DNA of 64,000 bases from Arthrobacter crystallopoietes (GTDB lineage: Bacteria; Actinomycetota; Actinomycetes; Actinomycetales; Micrococcaceae), in contig NZ_CP072014.1 of assembly GCF_017603825.1 (NCBI RefSeq), positions 248,001 through 312,000 on the forward strand. The letters are read 5' to 3'. The notes beneath the pieces were generated by a model, which saw only the letters and a list, made by a program, of their open reading frames with translations, was not told the DNA's origin and searched no databases. Both the position numbers and the translations under genes were made by a program. Positions 51,597-60,769 of this stretch are shown piece by piece. Each line of letters opens with the position of its first letter. Positions within the stretch are counted from its first letter, which is position 1.

Positions 51597-52927
51597 TGGG
51601 CCGCGCCCCTGGTATCGGCGGTGCCGTCAACACCACTGGCCACGGCCCGGCCGCCAGCCTCACCGAGGCGGAACGGACAGCGCTGGACGCGATCCGGCTC
51701 GAGGACATCGTCGCCCTGACGGCCCGCCTCGTCGAGGCCGGCGGGGAGAACCCGGGCGGCACCGAGGCGGCAACCGTCGCCGTCCTCGAGGCGGAAGCCA
51801 GGCGGCTGGGTTTCGACGTCGAGATCCAGCCGGTGGAGCCGGAACGGCCGAACATCCTCGTCACGCTGCTGCCGATCTCTCCGGCACCTGCTGCCGGAAT
51901 GGCACCTGGCCTGATGTTCCTGGGCCACTCCGATGTGGTTCCGGCCGGTCCCGGCTGGAACCGGGAGCCCTTCCGGGCAGCGGTGGAGGAGGGGCGGCTC
52001 TACGGCCGCGGCTCAACGGACATGAAGGGCGGACTCGCTGCGGTGCTCGGCGCGATGGCGGCACTGAAGGACTCCGGCGCCGAGCTGACAGGCCCGGTAA
52101 CCCTGGTCTGCACCGTCGACGAAGAGGATCTCGGCCTCGGCATCCGCGCCCTGGCCGCCGCCGGACTGCCCTACAGCTACGCGGGCTGCGTCGTCGCCGA
52201 ACCCACGGACATGGAGACCGTCATCGCCTGCCGCGGCGACAGCTACATCGAGCTGGAGATCACGGGCAAGCCCGCGCACTCCGGCCGGCCCGCCGACGGC
52301 CGCAACGCCATCAGCGCCGCCGCCCGCATCTGCGAACTGCTCCGCGCGGACCACGAGGCCATGCAGCAGAAGCTGGACCCGCTGCTGGGCAGCGGAACCT
52401 GGAATGTCGGCCTCATCCAGGGCGGGCAGGGCACGTCGGTGGTCGCGCCGTCCTGCCACCTGTCCATCGACCGCCGCCTCATGCCCGACGACGATCCGGA
52501 CGCGATCCTCGCCGTCCTCCTCGCCGACATCCGCAAAGCCGGAATCGACACCGACGGCATCAGCGTGGATGCCGAACTGACCATGCAGATGCCCGGCTTC
52601 CGCACCCCGGAGGACCATCCGCTCGTCACGAATGCCGTGGCCAGCGTGGCGGCCGCCGGCGGCACCACCCAGGTGGGCGGCTGGACCGCTGCCTGCGACG
52701 GCGGCTTCATCGCCAGGGACCACGGCATCCCGGCGATCGTCCTCGGCCCCGGCGGCCTGAACGACCAGGCACACCAGGTGGACGAGTCCGTCGGCGTCGA
52801 TGAGCTGCTCACCGCAGCGCGTACCTACGCACTGCTCTGCCTTCGAACCCTCGACGGCGGACACCATGTTCCGCCGTCAATAAATTCCCTCGGACCCACA
52901 CTCCTCAAGGAGGAACCCCGTGACTAG
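51596..52927 (+). CDS. M20-family amidohydrolase (ArgE/DapE-like deacetylase)
   Basis: A 443-residue metallohydrolase. Metal ligands are seen in FLGHSDVVPAG (His), GRGSTDMKGGLAA (Asp), CTVDEEDLG (catalytic and metal-binding Glu) and the late AHQVDESVG (His), with a central dimerisation domain (KPAHSGRPADGRNA). ArgE/DapE enzymes cleave N-acyl groups from amino acids. Next to doeA it is the best candidate for removing acetate from N-acetyl-diaminobutyrate, replacing the AstE-like DoeB of known pathways; this is inference. GTG 51596 overlaps the previous stop (TAGTG). Its end overlaps the transporter gene by 8 bp. Confidence 0.88.
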   Translation: MGRAPGIGGAVNTTGHGPAASLTEAERTALDAIRLEDIVALTARLVEAGGENPGGTEAATVAVLEAEARRLGFDVEIQPVEPERPNILVTLLPISPAPAAGMAPGLMFLGHSDVVPAGPGWNREPFRAAVEEGRLYGRGSTDMKGGLAAVLGAMAALKDSGAELTGPVTLVCTVDEEDLGLGIRALAAAGLPYSYAGCVVAEPTDMETVIACRGDSYIELEITGKPAHSGRPADGRNAISAAARICELLRADHEAMQQKLDPLLGSGTWNVGLIQGGQGTSVVAPSCHLSIDRRLMPDDDPDAILAVLLADIRKAGIDTDGISVDAELTMQMPGFRTPEDHPLVTNAVASVAAAGGTTQVGGWTAACDGGFIARDHGIPAIVLGPGGLNDQAHQVDESVGVDELLTAARTYALLCLRTLDGGHHVPPSINSLGPTLLKEEPRD

Positions 52928-54374
52928 TTCTCCGTCACTGCGCAACGAACGTCCCGGCCCCCCGGTCGCCCCCGGCTCCGAACCCGTCACGCGAGACCAG
53001 AAGCGGACGCTGCACCAGTCCATCCTCGGCTCCGCACTCGGCAACGCGGTGGAGTGGTTCGACTACGGCGTCTACGGCTACCTGACCATCTACATGGCCG
53101 TAAACTTCTTCGGCTCAGAAGAGGGCGACGGCGGACTCGGCGTGACCTTGACGCTGGCCACCCTGGCACTGTCCTTCCTGGTCCGCCCCCTCGGCGGCAT
53201 CATCCTTGGCCCGCTCGGGGACAAAGTCGGCCGGCAGAAGGTCATGGTGCTGACCGTGACCCTGATGACGCTGGCCACCGGCTGCATCGGGCTGCTCCCC
53301 ACGCTGGAAACCGTGGGCATGCTCGCCCCGATCCTGCTGCTCATCTGCCGCCTGGTCCAGGGCTTCTCCGCCGGTGGCGAGTACGGCGGCGCCGCCGTCT
53401 ACATGGCCGAGTCCGCTCCCGACCGCCGCCGCGGCTTCTTCGGCTCCTTTCTGGAATTCGGCACCACCGTAGGCTTCATGCTCGCCGCGATCGTCTGCAC
53501 CGTGCTGATCTCCCTCGTCGGCGATGCGGGCATGGAAGCCGGCTGGTGGCGCCTGCCCTTCCTGCTGACCATCCCGCTGGGCCTCACCGCCCTGTGGATC
53601 CGGACCCGCCTCACGGAGGCACCGGTCTTCTCCGAGGCCTCGCAGCACTCCGAAACCACCCGCTCCCCGCTGCGTCATGTGCTGAAGAACAACTGGCGCC
53701 AGATCCTGGTCCTCATGGGCTTCGTGGTCCTGCTCAATGTGGCCTTCTACCTGATCCTTGGCTACATGCCGACCTACCTCAGCAGCCAGCTGGGACACAG
53801 CACCGCGCAGGGCAATTGGATGCTGGTCGCCATCATGGGTCTGATGCTGTTCGCCATTCCGCCTATGGGCGCCCTGTCCGACCGGATCGGCCGCAAACCG
53901 CTGCTGCTCACGGCCGCAGCAGGATATGCCCTGCTTTCCGTGCCGGCGATCATGCTGCTGGCCGTGCCCAACCTGCTGCTGCAGTTCCTGGGCCTGGCCG
54001 TGCTCGGCCTGCTGCTGGTCATCCTGGTCTCGTCAGTTTCGTCCACACTGCCTGCGCTCTTCCCCACCTATGTGCGGTACACCGGCTTCGCGATCGGCTA
54101 CAACATTTCGACGGCGTTCTTCGCCGGCCCCTCGCAGACCATCGCCAACCAGCTGATCGAAACCACCGGCAACCAGCTCGTCCCGGGCTGGTACATGGCC
54201 ATCGCCGGCGTCATCGGCTTCATCAGCATCCTCTGCATGCGGGAAACGTCGCAGGCCACCCTGCGCGGCGAGGAGCTGCCCGGCGTCGAACAGTCGGTCG
54301 GCCTGCCCACCGCAGGCGCGGTCGACTTGAACCGGCAGGACGCTGAGGTCCGCCGCGCGGCCTTCCAGAAGTAA
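52920..54374 (+). CDS. MFS transporter, metabolite:H+ symporter (MHS/ProP) family
   Basis: A 484-residue permease with about 12 transmembrane helices. MHS-family marks are GSALGNAVEWFDYGVYGYL at the first helix, GDKVGRQKVMVLTVTLM in loop 2-3, GFSAGGEYGGAAVYMAE, RRGFFGSFLEFG and LSDRIGRKPLLL in loop 8-9. ProP of this family imports proline, betaine and ectoine, so ectoine or a derivative is the likely cargo. GTG 52920 follows AAGGAGG. Last gene of the doeA operon, followed by a terminator. Confidence 0.92.
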   Translation: MTSSPSLRNERPGPPVAPGSEPVTRDQKRTLHQSILGSALGNAVEWFDYGVYGYLTIYMAVNFFGSEEGDGGLGVTLTLATLALSFLVRPLGGIILGPLGDKVGRQKVMVLTVTLMTLATGCIGLLPTLETVGMLAPILLLICRLVQGFSAGGEYGGAAVYMAESAPDRRRGFFGSFLEFGTTVGFMLAAIVCTVLISLVGDAGMEAGWWRLPFLLTIPLGLTALWIRTRLTEAPVFSEASQHSETTRSPLRHVLKNNWRQILVLMGFVVLLNVAFYLILGYMPTYLSSQLGHSTAQGNWMLVAIMGLMLFAIPPMGALSDRIGRKPLLLTAAAGYALLSVPAIMLLAVPNLLLQFLGLAVLGLLLVILVSSVSSTLPALFPTYVRYTGFAIGYNISTAFFAGPSQTIANQLIETTGNQLVPGWYMAIAGVIGFISILCMRETSQATLRGEELPGVEQSVGLPTAGAVDLNRQDAEVRRAAFQK

Positions 54375-54430
54375 CCCGCCGGGAGGCACCCGAGCCTCTG
54401 GCACCATCTCGCCAGGCACATAGCGAAAGG

Positions 54431-54462
54431 GAGTGGCCGTTCCCCCAGGGGAGCGGCCACTC
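54431..54462 (+). terminator. Terminator of the doeA operon
   Basis: Stem arms 54431-54439 and 54454-54462 are perfectly complementary, with further C/G pairing inside; followed by TGTTCGTT. Confidence 0.78.
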
Positions 54463-54578
54463 TGTTCGTTAATGGCCGCATCGAAGCAAAAAGAGTGAGG
54501 TATTACCCTCATGGAGTCCACCTTAGGAACACGAGTTGCTTCTTGACGCCACGGAAAACCAGGAACCGCAGCGGCAGC

Positions 54579-55376
54579 TCAGCCGGCGGCCTGCTCCAGG
54601 GCAGGAACTGCCGCACCGACGGGCTCGGCAGCGCGGACCGCGGGCGGTGCGGTGTCGTCGTCGTACGTTTCAAGGGTTTCCCCGGCATCAGCGGCGGCCG
54701 CCACGATCATGCTGCGCGAGATCTTCTCCACCGCATCATCCATATGGTCGGCCAGCAACTTGTGGAACCGCGGCACGTCCGCGTTGCCGATGGCATCGGC
54801 GATGGCCTCGTGCTCGGCGAGCCGCGCCTCCGGGGTATAACCGGTGTCCTCCAGCGCGGCCATGCACATGCGCGTCTCTGTGATCAGCGTGTTGTGCATG
54901 CGCGAGAGCCTGCTGCTCTGCGCCATGGCGACCAGCAGTTCATGAAACTCGATGTCCAGGTCGCTGAGCCTTGCGCCGTGCTCGCCGGCCGCCACGGCCC
55001 GGGCCATCCGGTCCGTCACTTCGCGCAGGGCGGCGCTGACTTCCCTGTGGCTGCCTTCCAGTTCGATGATCTTCAGGCCAGCCGCGCGCTCCACCGCGGT
55101 GCGGGCCAGATACATGTCCTCGATGTCGGAGGGGCCCAACTCGGTCACGAAGATTCCGCGGTTGCGGATGCTGACCAGCAGGCCCTCCTGGGTCAGCCGC
55201 TGCATGGCTTCCCGGAGCGGGCCGCGGCTGACCCCGAGTTCGCGGGCCAGATCCGCCTCGCCGAGCTGCTGCCCCGGCTCAAGCTCGCCGTGGCCGATGG
55301 CGTAGCGGAGCTTGCGGGCGATGATGGCAGGCGTGGATTCCTGGACCAGGGGCTCGATAAATCTGTTCTTTGCCAT
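54579..55376 (-). CDS. GntR-family transcriptional regulator, FCD subfamily (likely ectoine-cluster repressor)
   Basis: A 265-residue regulator. Winged helix: LRYAIGHGELEPGQQLGEADLARELGVSRGPLREAMQRL, with the wing GLLVSIRNRGIFVTEL; the FCD domain (about 80-225) has the metal-type residues DLDIEFHELL and the HDDAV-like LLADHMDDAV. I chose ATG 55376 with AAGGAAG upstream. It is convergent with the doeA operon. Its own promoter region carries ATTGCAGACAAT (55438), one arm mismatch from the ATTGT-N2-ACAAT dyads before 43091 and 49135, so it is the likely repressor of all three units. Confidence 0.88.
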   Translation of the reverse strand: MAKNRFIEPLVQESTPAIIARKLRYAIGHGELEPGQQLGEADLARELGVSRGPLREAMQRLTQEGLLVSIRNRGIFVTELGPSDIEDMYLARTAVERAAGLKIIELEGSHREVSAALREVTDRMARAVAAGEHGARLSDLDIEFHELLVAMAQSSRLSRMHNTLITETRMCMAALEDTGYTPEARLAEHEAIADAIGNADVPRFHKLLADHMDDAVEKISRSMIVAAAADAGETLETYDDDTAPPAVRAAEPVGAAVPALEQAAG

Positions 55377-55437
55377 GGGCTTCCTTGCTTTCGGCATTAA
55401 CCAATCGGCAGGCAACCCCGGACGGGGCGCCTGTCCC

Positions 55438-55449
55438 ATTGCAGACAAT
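55438..55449 (-). promoter_or_regulatory. Candidate autoregulatory operator ATTGCAGACAAT
   Basis: Located 62 bp upstream of the GntR start. It fits the ATTGT-N2-ACAAT dyad with one mismatch in the arms. Confidence 0.55.
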
Positions 55450-55552
55450 CTTACAACCGCTCCTGCCGAACGACCATAGGTATGACAAAGAGGCGGCAGG
55501 TCCAAGACCCACCGCCCCTATGGCAGTTGTTATGCAGTTTTGAAGCGTCGCG

Positions 55553-56674
55553 CTAGACGGCAGCGAACTCGCGCGTGGCGTCGGCCAGCGGCAGCCCGTG
55601 CGCCTCGGAAACCGAGCGGTGCGTAACGTGCCCTGCGGCGACGTTCAGGCCTGCGGCGAGAGCCGGATCCTTCGCCAGCGCGGCGTCAACCCCCAGATCC
55701 GCCAAGGCGACGGCGTAGCGGAGCGTGACGTTGGTCAGCGCGTAGGTGGAGGTGTTGGGCACGGCGCCGGGCATATTGGCCACGCAGTAGAACAGGGACC
55801 CGTGGACGCGGAACGTTGGCTCGGCATGGGTGGTCGGCCGGCTGTCCTCGAAGCAGCCGCCCTGGTCGACGGCGATGTCGACGAGGACGCTGCCCGGCTT
55901 CATCTTGGCCACGAGTTCGTTGCTAACCAGCTTCGGCGCCTTGGCTCCGGGAATGAGCACGGAACCGATCACCAGGTCCGATTCAACGACGGCGCGCTCG
56001 ATCTCCAGGCTGTTGGAGGCGAGGGTCTTGAGCTTGCCCGCGTACTGGGCGTCGAGCTCGCGCAGGCGGTTGATGTTGATGTCGAGAATGGTCACATCGG
56101 CTCCCATGCCTACGGCCATGGCGGCGGCGTTGGTGCCTGCCACACCGGCACCGAGCACGGTGACCTTGGCCGGACGGACACCGGGGACGCCGCCGAGCAG
56201 GATACCGGGGCCACCGGCGGGAACGGTCAGGGACTGCGCGCCCACCTGCACCGAGAGGCGTCCGGCAACTTCGCTCATCGGGGCCAGCAGCGGCAGGGCG
56301 CCGTTGGCCGTCTGGACGGTCTCGTAGGCGATGGCGGTAACGCCGGAATCCAGCAGTGCCCGGGTCAGCTCCGGCTCGGCCGCCAGATGCAAATAGGTAA
56401 AGAGAACCAGGCTCTCGCGGAAGTGGCGGTATTCCGAGGCAATGGGCTCCTTGACCTTCATGACCATGTCGGCGCGGGACCAGACCTCGTCGGCCGTCGC
56501 GACCATCTCGGCGCCGGCTGCTGCGTACTCGGCGTCATCGATCCGCGAGCCGGCACCTGCGCCGGCTTCGATCAGGACAACGTGTCCGCGGCTGCGCAGT
56601 TCGTGGACGCCGGAAGCCGTGATAGCCACGCGGAATTCGTTGTTTTTGATTTCCTTGGGAACGCCGACGATCAT
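55553..56674 (-). CDS. ald: Alanine dehydrogenase
   Basis: A 373-residue enzyme of the Ald/PNT family. Signature segments are [20 protein letters not shown], catalytic Lys in MVMKVKEP and His in YLHLAAEP, and the NAD motif [15 protein letters not shown]. It reversibly deaminates L-alanine to pyruvate and ammonium with NAD. GGAGG precedes ATG 56674. It is divergent from a PucR-type regulator across 387 bp containing palindromes. Alanine may be a sink for amino groups from the neighbouring aminotransferases, though no copy of their operator lies before ald. Confidence 0.95.
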   Translation of the reverse strand: MIVGVPKEIKNNEFRVAITASGVHELRSRGHVVLIEAGAGAGSRIDDAEYAAAGAEMVATADEVWSRADMVMKVKEPIASEYRHFRESLVLFTYLHLAAEPELTRALLDSGVTAIAYETVQTANGALPLLAPMSEVAGRLSVQVGAQSLTVPAGGPGILLGGVPGVRPAKVTVLGAGVAGTNAAAMAVGMGADVTILDININRLRELDAQYAGKLKTLASNSLEIERAVVESDLVIGSVLIPGAKAPKLVSNELVAKMKPGSVLVDIAVDQGGCFEDSRPTTHAEPTFRVHGSLFYCVANMPGAVPNTSTYALTNVTLRYAVALADLGVDAALAKDPALAAGLNVAAGHVTHRSVSEAHGLPLADATREFAAV

Positions 56675-57061
56675 CGGGAGCCTCCGTATCTAGGTATGCG
56701 AAATAGCCAGACAGGCTATCGAAAGGGTTTGAAACTGTGCCTGAACCGGCGATGAGACAACTGTACGACCCGCTTTACGACGCCGTTCCTCGCCTTCCGC
56801 AACGACGTCGCCGCACGCGTCGCCAGCTTTTCCCGGCGACGCGGACACAGCCAGCGGTCATGAACCCTCTGATCCGCGCCACGACAGGGAACAGCAGGCA
56901 AACGGATATTCCCCGACCCCAGCCACTAGTGTGACCGCTACCACACCTTTCGCACCCGCAGCAATCGACAAATGTCGCATTGGCGCGCGCCAAGTGTCGC
57001 CCCGTGTCTGTCCGGCTTCCCTAGACTGGAAGCAGCAGACCAACCGCTACCAGGAGGCCCG
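56675..57061. promoter_or_regulatory. Divergent ald / PucR-regulator control region with nested palindromes
   Basis: No gene is seen in these 387 bp. Close to the regulator side are CGACA-AA-TGTCG (56966-56977) and, two bases on, the perfect 14-bp palindrome TTGGCGCGCGCCAA (56980-56993), flanked by TGTCGC direct repeats (56973-56978 and 56995-57000). This dense symmetry suggests a multi-site operator for the PucR protein. Confidence 0.55.
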
Positions 57062-58285
57062 ATGCAAAGTCCCGATGCCGAACGCGCAGTGGAGGAGATT
57101 GCGACGGCGCTGGGCCACGGGGTTTCCGTTGAGGATCTCGACGGCGACCTCATCGCCTATAGCAGCCATCAGGCCTCGGCGGACCAGGTGCGGGTGAACT
57201 TCCTGCTGAGCAAGAAAGTGCCGGCCGACGTCAGTGCCTGGCAGCTGAGCCATGGGATTGCGACGGCGGTGCGGCCGGTGGTGGTTCCGGCCAACGCGTC
57301 GCTGGGCATGCACGGCCGGGTCTGCGTTCCGCTGCTGGTGCGCGGCTTCCGCGTGGGCTACCTGTGGGTGCTGCACGAGCAGGACGAGGAGGCGCCGGAC
57401 GCCATCCTCGCGGCGCTGCCCGGGGTCCGCCCGCTGCTGGACAGGCTGGCGGAGCAATTGCTGGATACGAATACGCCGGAATCGGATGCCCGACGCCGGC
57501 GCGAAGCCGAGTTCCTTGCCGCCTGCGAAGGTGACGCTGCCGCCGTCGAAAGTGTGGCGGGCTGGCCCGAGGTCCAGGGCCGTTCGCCGTGGACGGTGGG
57601 CAGCATGATGGAGCGGATCGAGGATCCGGACACGGCGCTGGCGGAGCAGGCCGATCCGGAGGCCGCGGTGCTGCTGCAGCGGATTTCGGCGCTGCAGGCC
57701 ACTGTCGGGATCAGGCCGGCGCTGTTCAGCGCGGGTTCGCAGCAGCATGCGGTCATCCTCTTCCGCGATTTGCCGGGCCGGGCCGAGCACGCAGAGGTGC
57801 TCAAGCGGTACGGGGCGGAGATTTCGCTGCGCGGCGGGCATCCGGAACGGCCGGACATGCTGGGCTTGAGCGAGCCGTTCACGGACCTGCGCCGGCTGCC
57901 GGAAGCCTACGAACAGTCGAAGACCGCGGTGCAGGCCGCTGCCGTGGATCCGCAGATCGGTCCGCTGTCCGAGTACCGGGATACCGGGGTGTACCAGTTC
58001 CTCGCCACTGGCAAGGGCGGACTGCCGGGGCGCTCGGTGAACTTCGCCGATCTGCAGGAGCAGGACCGCAATGCCGAACTGCTGCCGGTGCTGGAACTGC
58101 TCTATGACACGGACGGCTCGGTCGCGGACGTGGCCGCCCAGCTGCACCTGCACCGCAGCAGCGTTTACAACAGGCTGGCGCGCGTGCGCTCGATCATCGG
58201 CGCGGACCCGCTTAAGGGAAGGGTGCGGCTCGAGCTCCACCTGGCGATGAAGGCTGCGCGCTGGGCCGGCAGGCCTCGGCTGTAA
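57062..58285 (+). CDS. PucR/CdaR-family transcriptional regulator
   Basis: A 407-residue regulator. The N-terminal part (about 10-140) is a GAF/PAS-like sensor-type region (GHGVSVEDLDGDLIAYSSHQ, CVPLLVRGFRVGYLWVLHEQ). The C-terminal 60 residues are the PucR helix-turn-helix: LLYDTDGSVADVAAQLHLHRSSVYNRLARVRSIIG. The family controls purine, sugar-diacid and amino-acid genes. CAGGAGG precedes ATG 57062. Divergence from ald suggests alanine or nitrogen control of ald. Confidence 0.88.
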   Translation: MQSPDAERAVEEIATALGHGVSVEDLDGDLIAYSSHQASADQVRVNFLLSKKVPADVSAWQLSHGIATAVRPVVVPANASLGMHGRVCVPLLVRGFRVGYLWVLHEQDEEAPDAILAALPGVRPLLDRLAEQLLDTNTPESDARRRREAEFLAACEGDAAAVESVAGWPEVQGRSPWTVGSMMERIEDPDTALAEQADPEAAVLLQRISALQATVGIRPALFSAGSQQHAVILFRDLPGRAEHAEVLKRYGAEISLRGGHPERPDMLGLSEPFTDLRRLPEAYEQSKTAVQAAAVDPQIGPLSEYRDTGVYQFLATGKGGLPGRSVNFADLQEQDRNAELLPVLELLYDTDGSVADVAAQLHLHRSSVYNRLARVRSIIGADPLKGRVRLELHLAMKAARWAGRPRL

Positions 58286-58438
58286 GACCCCCTGAGGCGG
58301 GTTTGTTGCCCCGCGTAACCTGCAGCCCAAGACCGCGCGCCCCCTGCAAGAATGCGGCGCCACTGCAATAATCAGACCAGGCTGCCCCCGTGGCAGCGCA
58401 CCTGATCCTGACGTAGCCGGGCGAACGAGGCGGACTAG

Positions 58439-60664
58439 ATGACAGTGACCCAAAAGACGGCAGACCCGACGAGCAACGCGAAGCTGCACCAGCTCGCCCA
58501 GGCCCACGGTGTGGGCACGAAGTTCACTGGGTGGGACGGGCTGCCCTATGACGTGGACCCCGAAACCCTGGTTAAGGTGCTGGGCGCGCTCGGCGTTCCG
58601 GCCGGGACCGGCGAGCAGGTGGAGGGCTCCCTAGCAGACGCGGAGCTGGGGCCGTGGCGGCGGATGCTGCCGCCCGCCGTCGTGGTTAAGGACGGAAGCA
58701 CCAACAACGACGGCGGGGCCAGCGACGGCGGGGAGACGCTTGTTCCGGTCCATGTGCCGCACGGTGCAGAGGTACGGGTGCGGATCGTGACCGAGGACGG
58801 GGTTGTGCTGCTGCCCGAACAACGGACCGTTCCGACGGAGCCGCGGATGGTGGACGGCGCGCTCACCGACCGGATCATGTTCGCCGTTCCGTCCGAGCTG
58901 CCGGTGGGCTGGCACACCCTGGTCGCCGAGACCGGCGGCGGGATCGGCAGTGGGACAGACCCGGTCGGCGGCGGCACGAAAGGCGTTCGCGCGGAGGCGT
59001 CGCTAGTGGTGACGCCCGCGCGGCTGACTACTGCGGATCCGCTGGAGCAGCGCCCCGGCTGGGGGCTGGCCACCCAGCTGTACTCGTCGCGGTCCACGCG
59101 CTCCTGGGGCATCGGCGACTTCGAGGATCTGGCGGATCTGGCCGCGATCAGCGGTGACCGCGGCGCGGACTACGTCCTCGTGAACCCGCTGCACGCCGCC
59201 GAGCCCGCGCCGCCGGTGCAGCCGTCACCGTACTCGCCGTCCACCCGCCGGTTCTTCAACCCGCTGTACCTGCGGATCGAGGCCGTGCCGGAGCTGGCCT
59301 ACCTGGCCGCGGACCAGCGCGCGCGGATCGATGCGCTGGCGGCAGAGTGCCGCCGGCTGAACGAGCAGGCGGACCGGCTGGACCGGGACGCCGCCTACGC
59401 GGCGAAGCTGGAGGCGCTGGAGCTGCTGTACCGGGCGAAGCGGTCGCCGGCTCGGCAGCGTGCCTTCGAGAATTTCTGCGCCGAGGCCGGCCAGGGGCTG
59501 GAGGACTTTGCCCTCTGGTGCGCGCTGCGCGAGGACCTGCCCGCGGACCACCCGCTCTGGCATGATCCCGCGGCGGCCCCGGGCACCGCGGTGATGGACG
59601 CCAGGCGGCGCGAGCTCGCCGGCCGGATCGATTTCCACCGCTGGCTGCAGTGGCTATGCGACGAGCAGCTCGAATCCGCACAGCGCGCCGCCAAACTGGC
59701 CGGGATGCGCCTCGGCGTGGTGCACGATCTGGCCGTGGGGGCGGATCTCTCCAGCGCGGACGCATGGATGCTGCGCGATGCGCTGGCGCCGGGCGTCAGC
59801 GTCGGGGCCCCGCCGGACATGTACAACCAGTTGGGCCAGGACTGGTCGCAGCCGCCGTGGCACCCGCGCCGGCTGGCCGAGGCCGGCTACGCGCCGTTCC
59901 GCGACATGCTTCGCACCGTGCTCCGGCATGCCGGGGGCGTCCGGGTGGACCACATCCTGGGACTCTTCCGGCTCTGGTGGGTACCGGCCGGCAACGGTCC
60001 GGCCCGCGGCGCGTACGTGCAGTATGACCACGAGGCGCTGATCGGCATTCTGGCGCTCGAGGCCCAGCGAGCCGGCGCCGCCGTAATCGGTGAAGATCTT
60101 GGCACTTTCGAGCCGTGGGTGCGGGATTATCTGGCGGAACGGGGCATTCTCGGCACCTCCATTCTTTGGTTTGAGAACGACGGCGGCGCTCCCCTGCCAC
60201 CGGAAAAGTACCGGGTGCACTGCCTCGCCAGCGTCAACACGCACGACTTGCCGCCAACAGCGGGATTCCTCGCCGGGGACCACGTGGTCCTGCGCGAATC
60301 GCTTGGGCTGCTGGAGCGGCCGGTCGCCGAGGAGCGTGCCGAACATGACGCCTCGCTGGCGTCCTTCCTTGAGTTGGCGCGCAGCCGCGGGCTGCTGCCG
60401 GCGGACAGGCCGGCCGACGAGGAAGAGCAGATCGAGGCGCTGCACCGGCTTTTGGCACAGTCGCCGTCGGTGCTGCTCGGCGTGGCGCTGGTGGACGCGG
60501 TCGGCGAGCGCCGGGTGCAGAACCAGCCCGGCACCACTGCGCAGGTCTACCCCAACTGGCAGGTGCCGCTGGCGGATTCCGCCGGCAAGGCGGTCCTGTT
60601 GGACGAGCTGGAAGGCAACGCCCGGTTCAACCGCCTGCTGGCCGCGGTGGAAGAGTCTATGTAA
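58439..60664 (+). CDS. malQ: 4-alpha-glucanotransferase
   Basis: A 741-residue GH77 amylomaltase with the N-terminal beta-sandwich extension of actinobacterial MalQ. Catalytic segments are VRVDHILGLFRLWW (nucleophile Asp), VIGEDLGTFEPWVRDYL (acid/base Glu) and NTHDLPPTAGFLAGD (third Asp); SSRSTRSWGIGDFEDL and SPYSPSTRRFFNPLYL also mark the family. It disproportionates maltodextrins in glycogen/maltose metabolism. GAGG precedes ATG 58439. It carries an NNDGG segment in the N-terminal domain and ENDGG near the active site, both encoded over 11-mer repeat copies (58706 and 60176). Single gene. Confidence 0.95.
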   Translation: MTVTQKTADPTSNAKLHQLAQAHGVGTKFTGWDGLPYDVDPETLVKVLGALGVPAGTGEQVEGSLADAELGPWRRMLPPAVVVKDGSTNNDGGASDGGETLVPVHVPHGAEVRVRIVTEDGVVLLPEQRTVPTEPRMVDGALTDRIMFAVPSELPVGWHTLVAETGGGIGSGTDPVGGGTKGVRAEASLVVTPARLTTADPLEQRPGWGLATQLYSSRSTRSWGIGDFEDLADLAAISGDRGADYVLVNPLHAAEPAPPVQPSPYSPSTRRFFNPLYLRIEAVPELAYLAADQRARIDALAAECRRLNEQADRLDRDAAYAAKLEALELLYRAKRSPARQRAFENFCAEAGQGLEDFALWCALREDLPADHPLWHDPAAAPGTAVMDARRRELAGRIDFHRWLQWLCDEQLESAQRAAKLAGMRLGVVHDLAVGADLSSADAWMLRDALAPGVSVGAPPDMYNQLGQDWSQPPWHPRRLAEAGYAPFRDMLRTVLRHAGGVRVDHILGLFRLWWVPAGNGPARGAYVQYDHEALIGILALEAQRAGAAVIGEDLGTFEPWVRDYLAERGILGTSILWFENDGGAPLPPEKYRVHCLASVNTHDLPPTAGFLAGDHVVLRESLGLLERPVAEERAEHDASLASFLELARSRGLLPADRPADEEEQIEALHRLLAQSPSVLLGVALVDAVGERRVQNQPGTTAQVYPNWQVPLADSAGKAVLLDELEGNARFNRLLAAVEESM

Positions 60665-60769
60665 GTTCTGCAAATAATTTTCATGCAACTGCATCCAAGC
60701 GGAAGCTTCAGGCGGTATTAGGGGTGTAAGCAAAATCTGCCCATCCCGGGCCGTTCAAGGAGAACCGCA

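Noticed and set aside
52853-52878. A perfect 9-bp GACGGCGGA/TCCGCCGTC hairpin as another 11-mer terminator
   Set aside because: It lies inside the coding end of the M20 gene, upstream of a co-translated transporter, and the arms match the 11-mer only partly.
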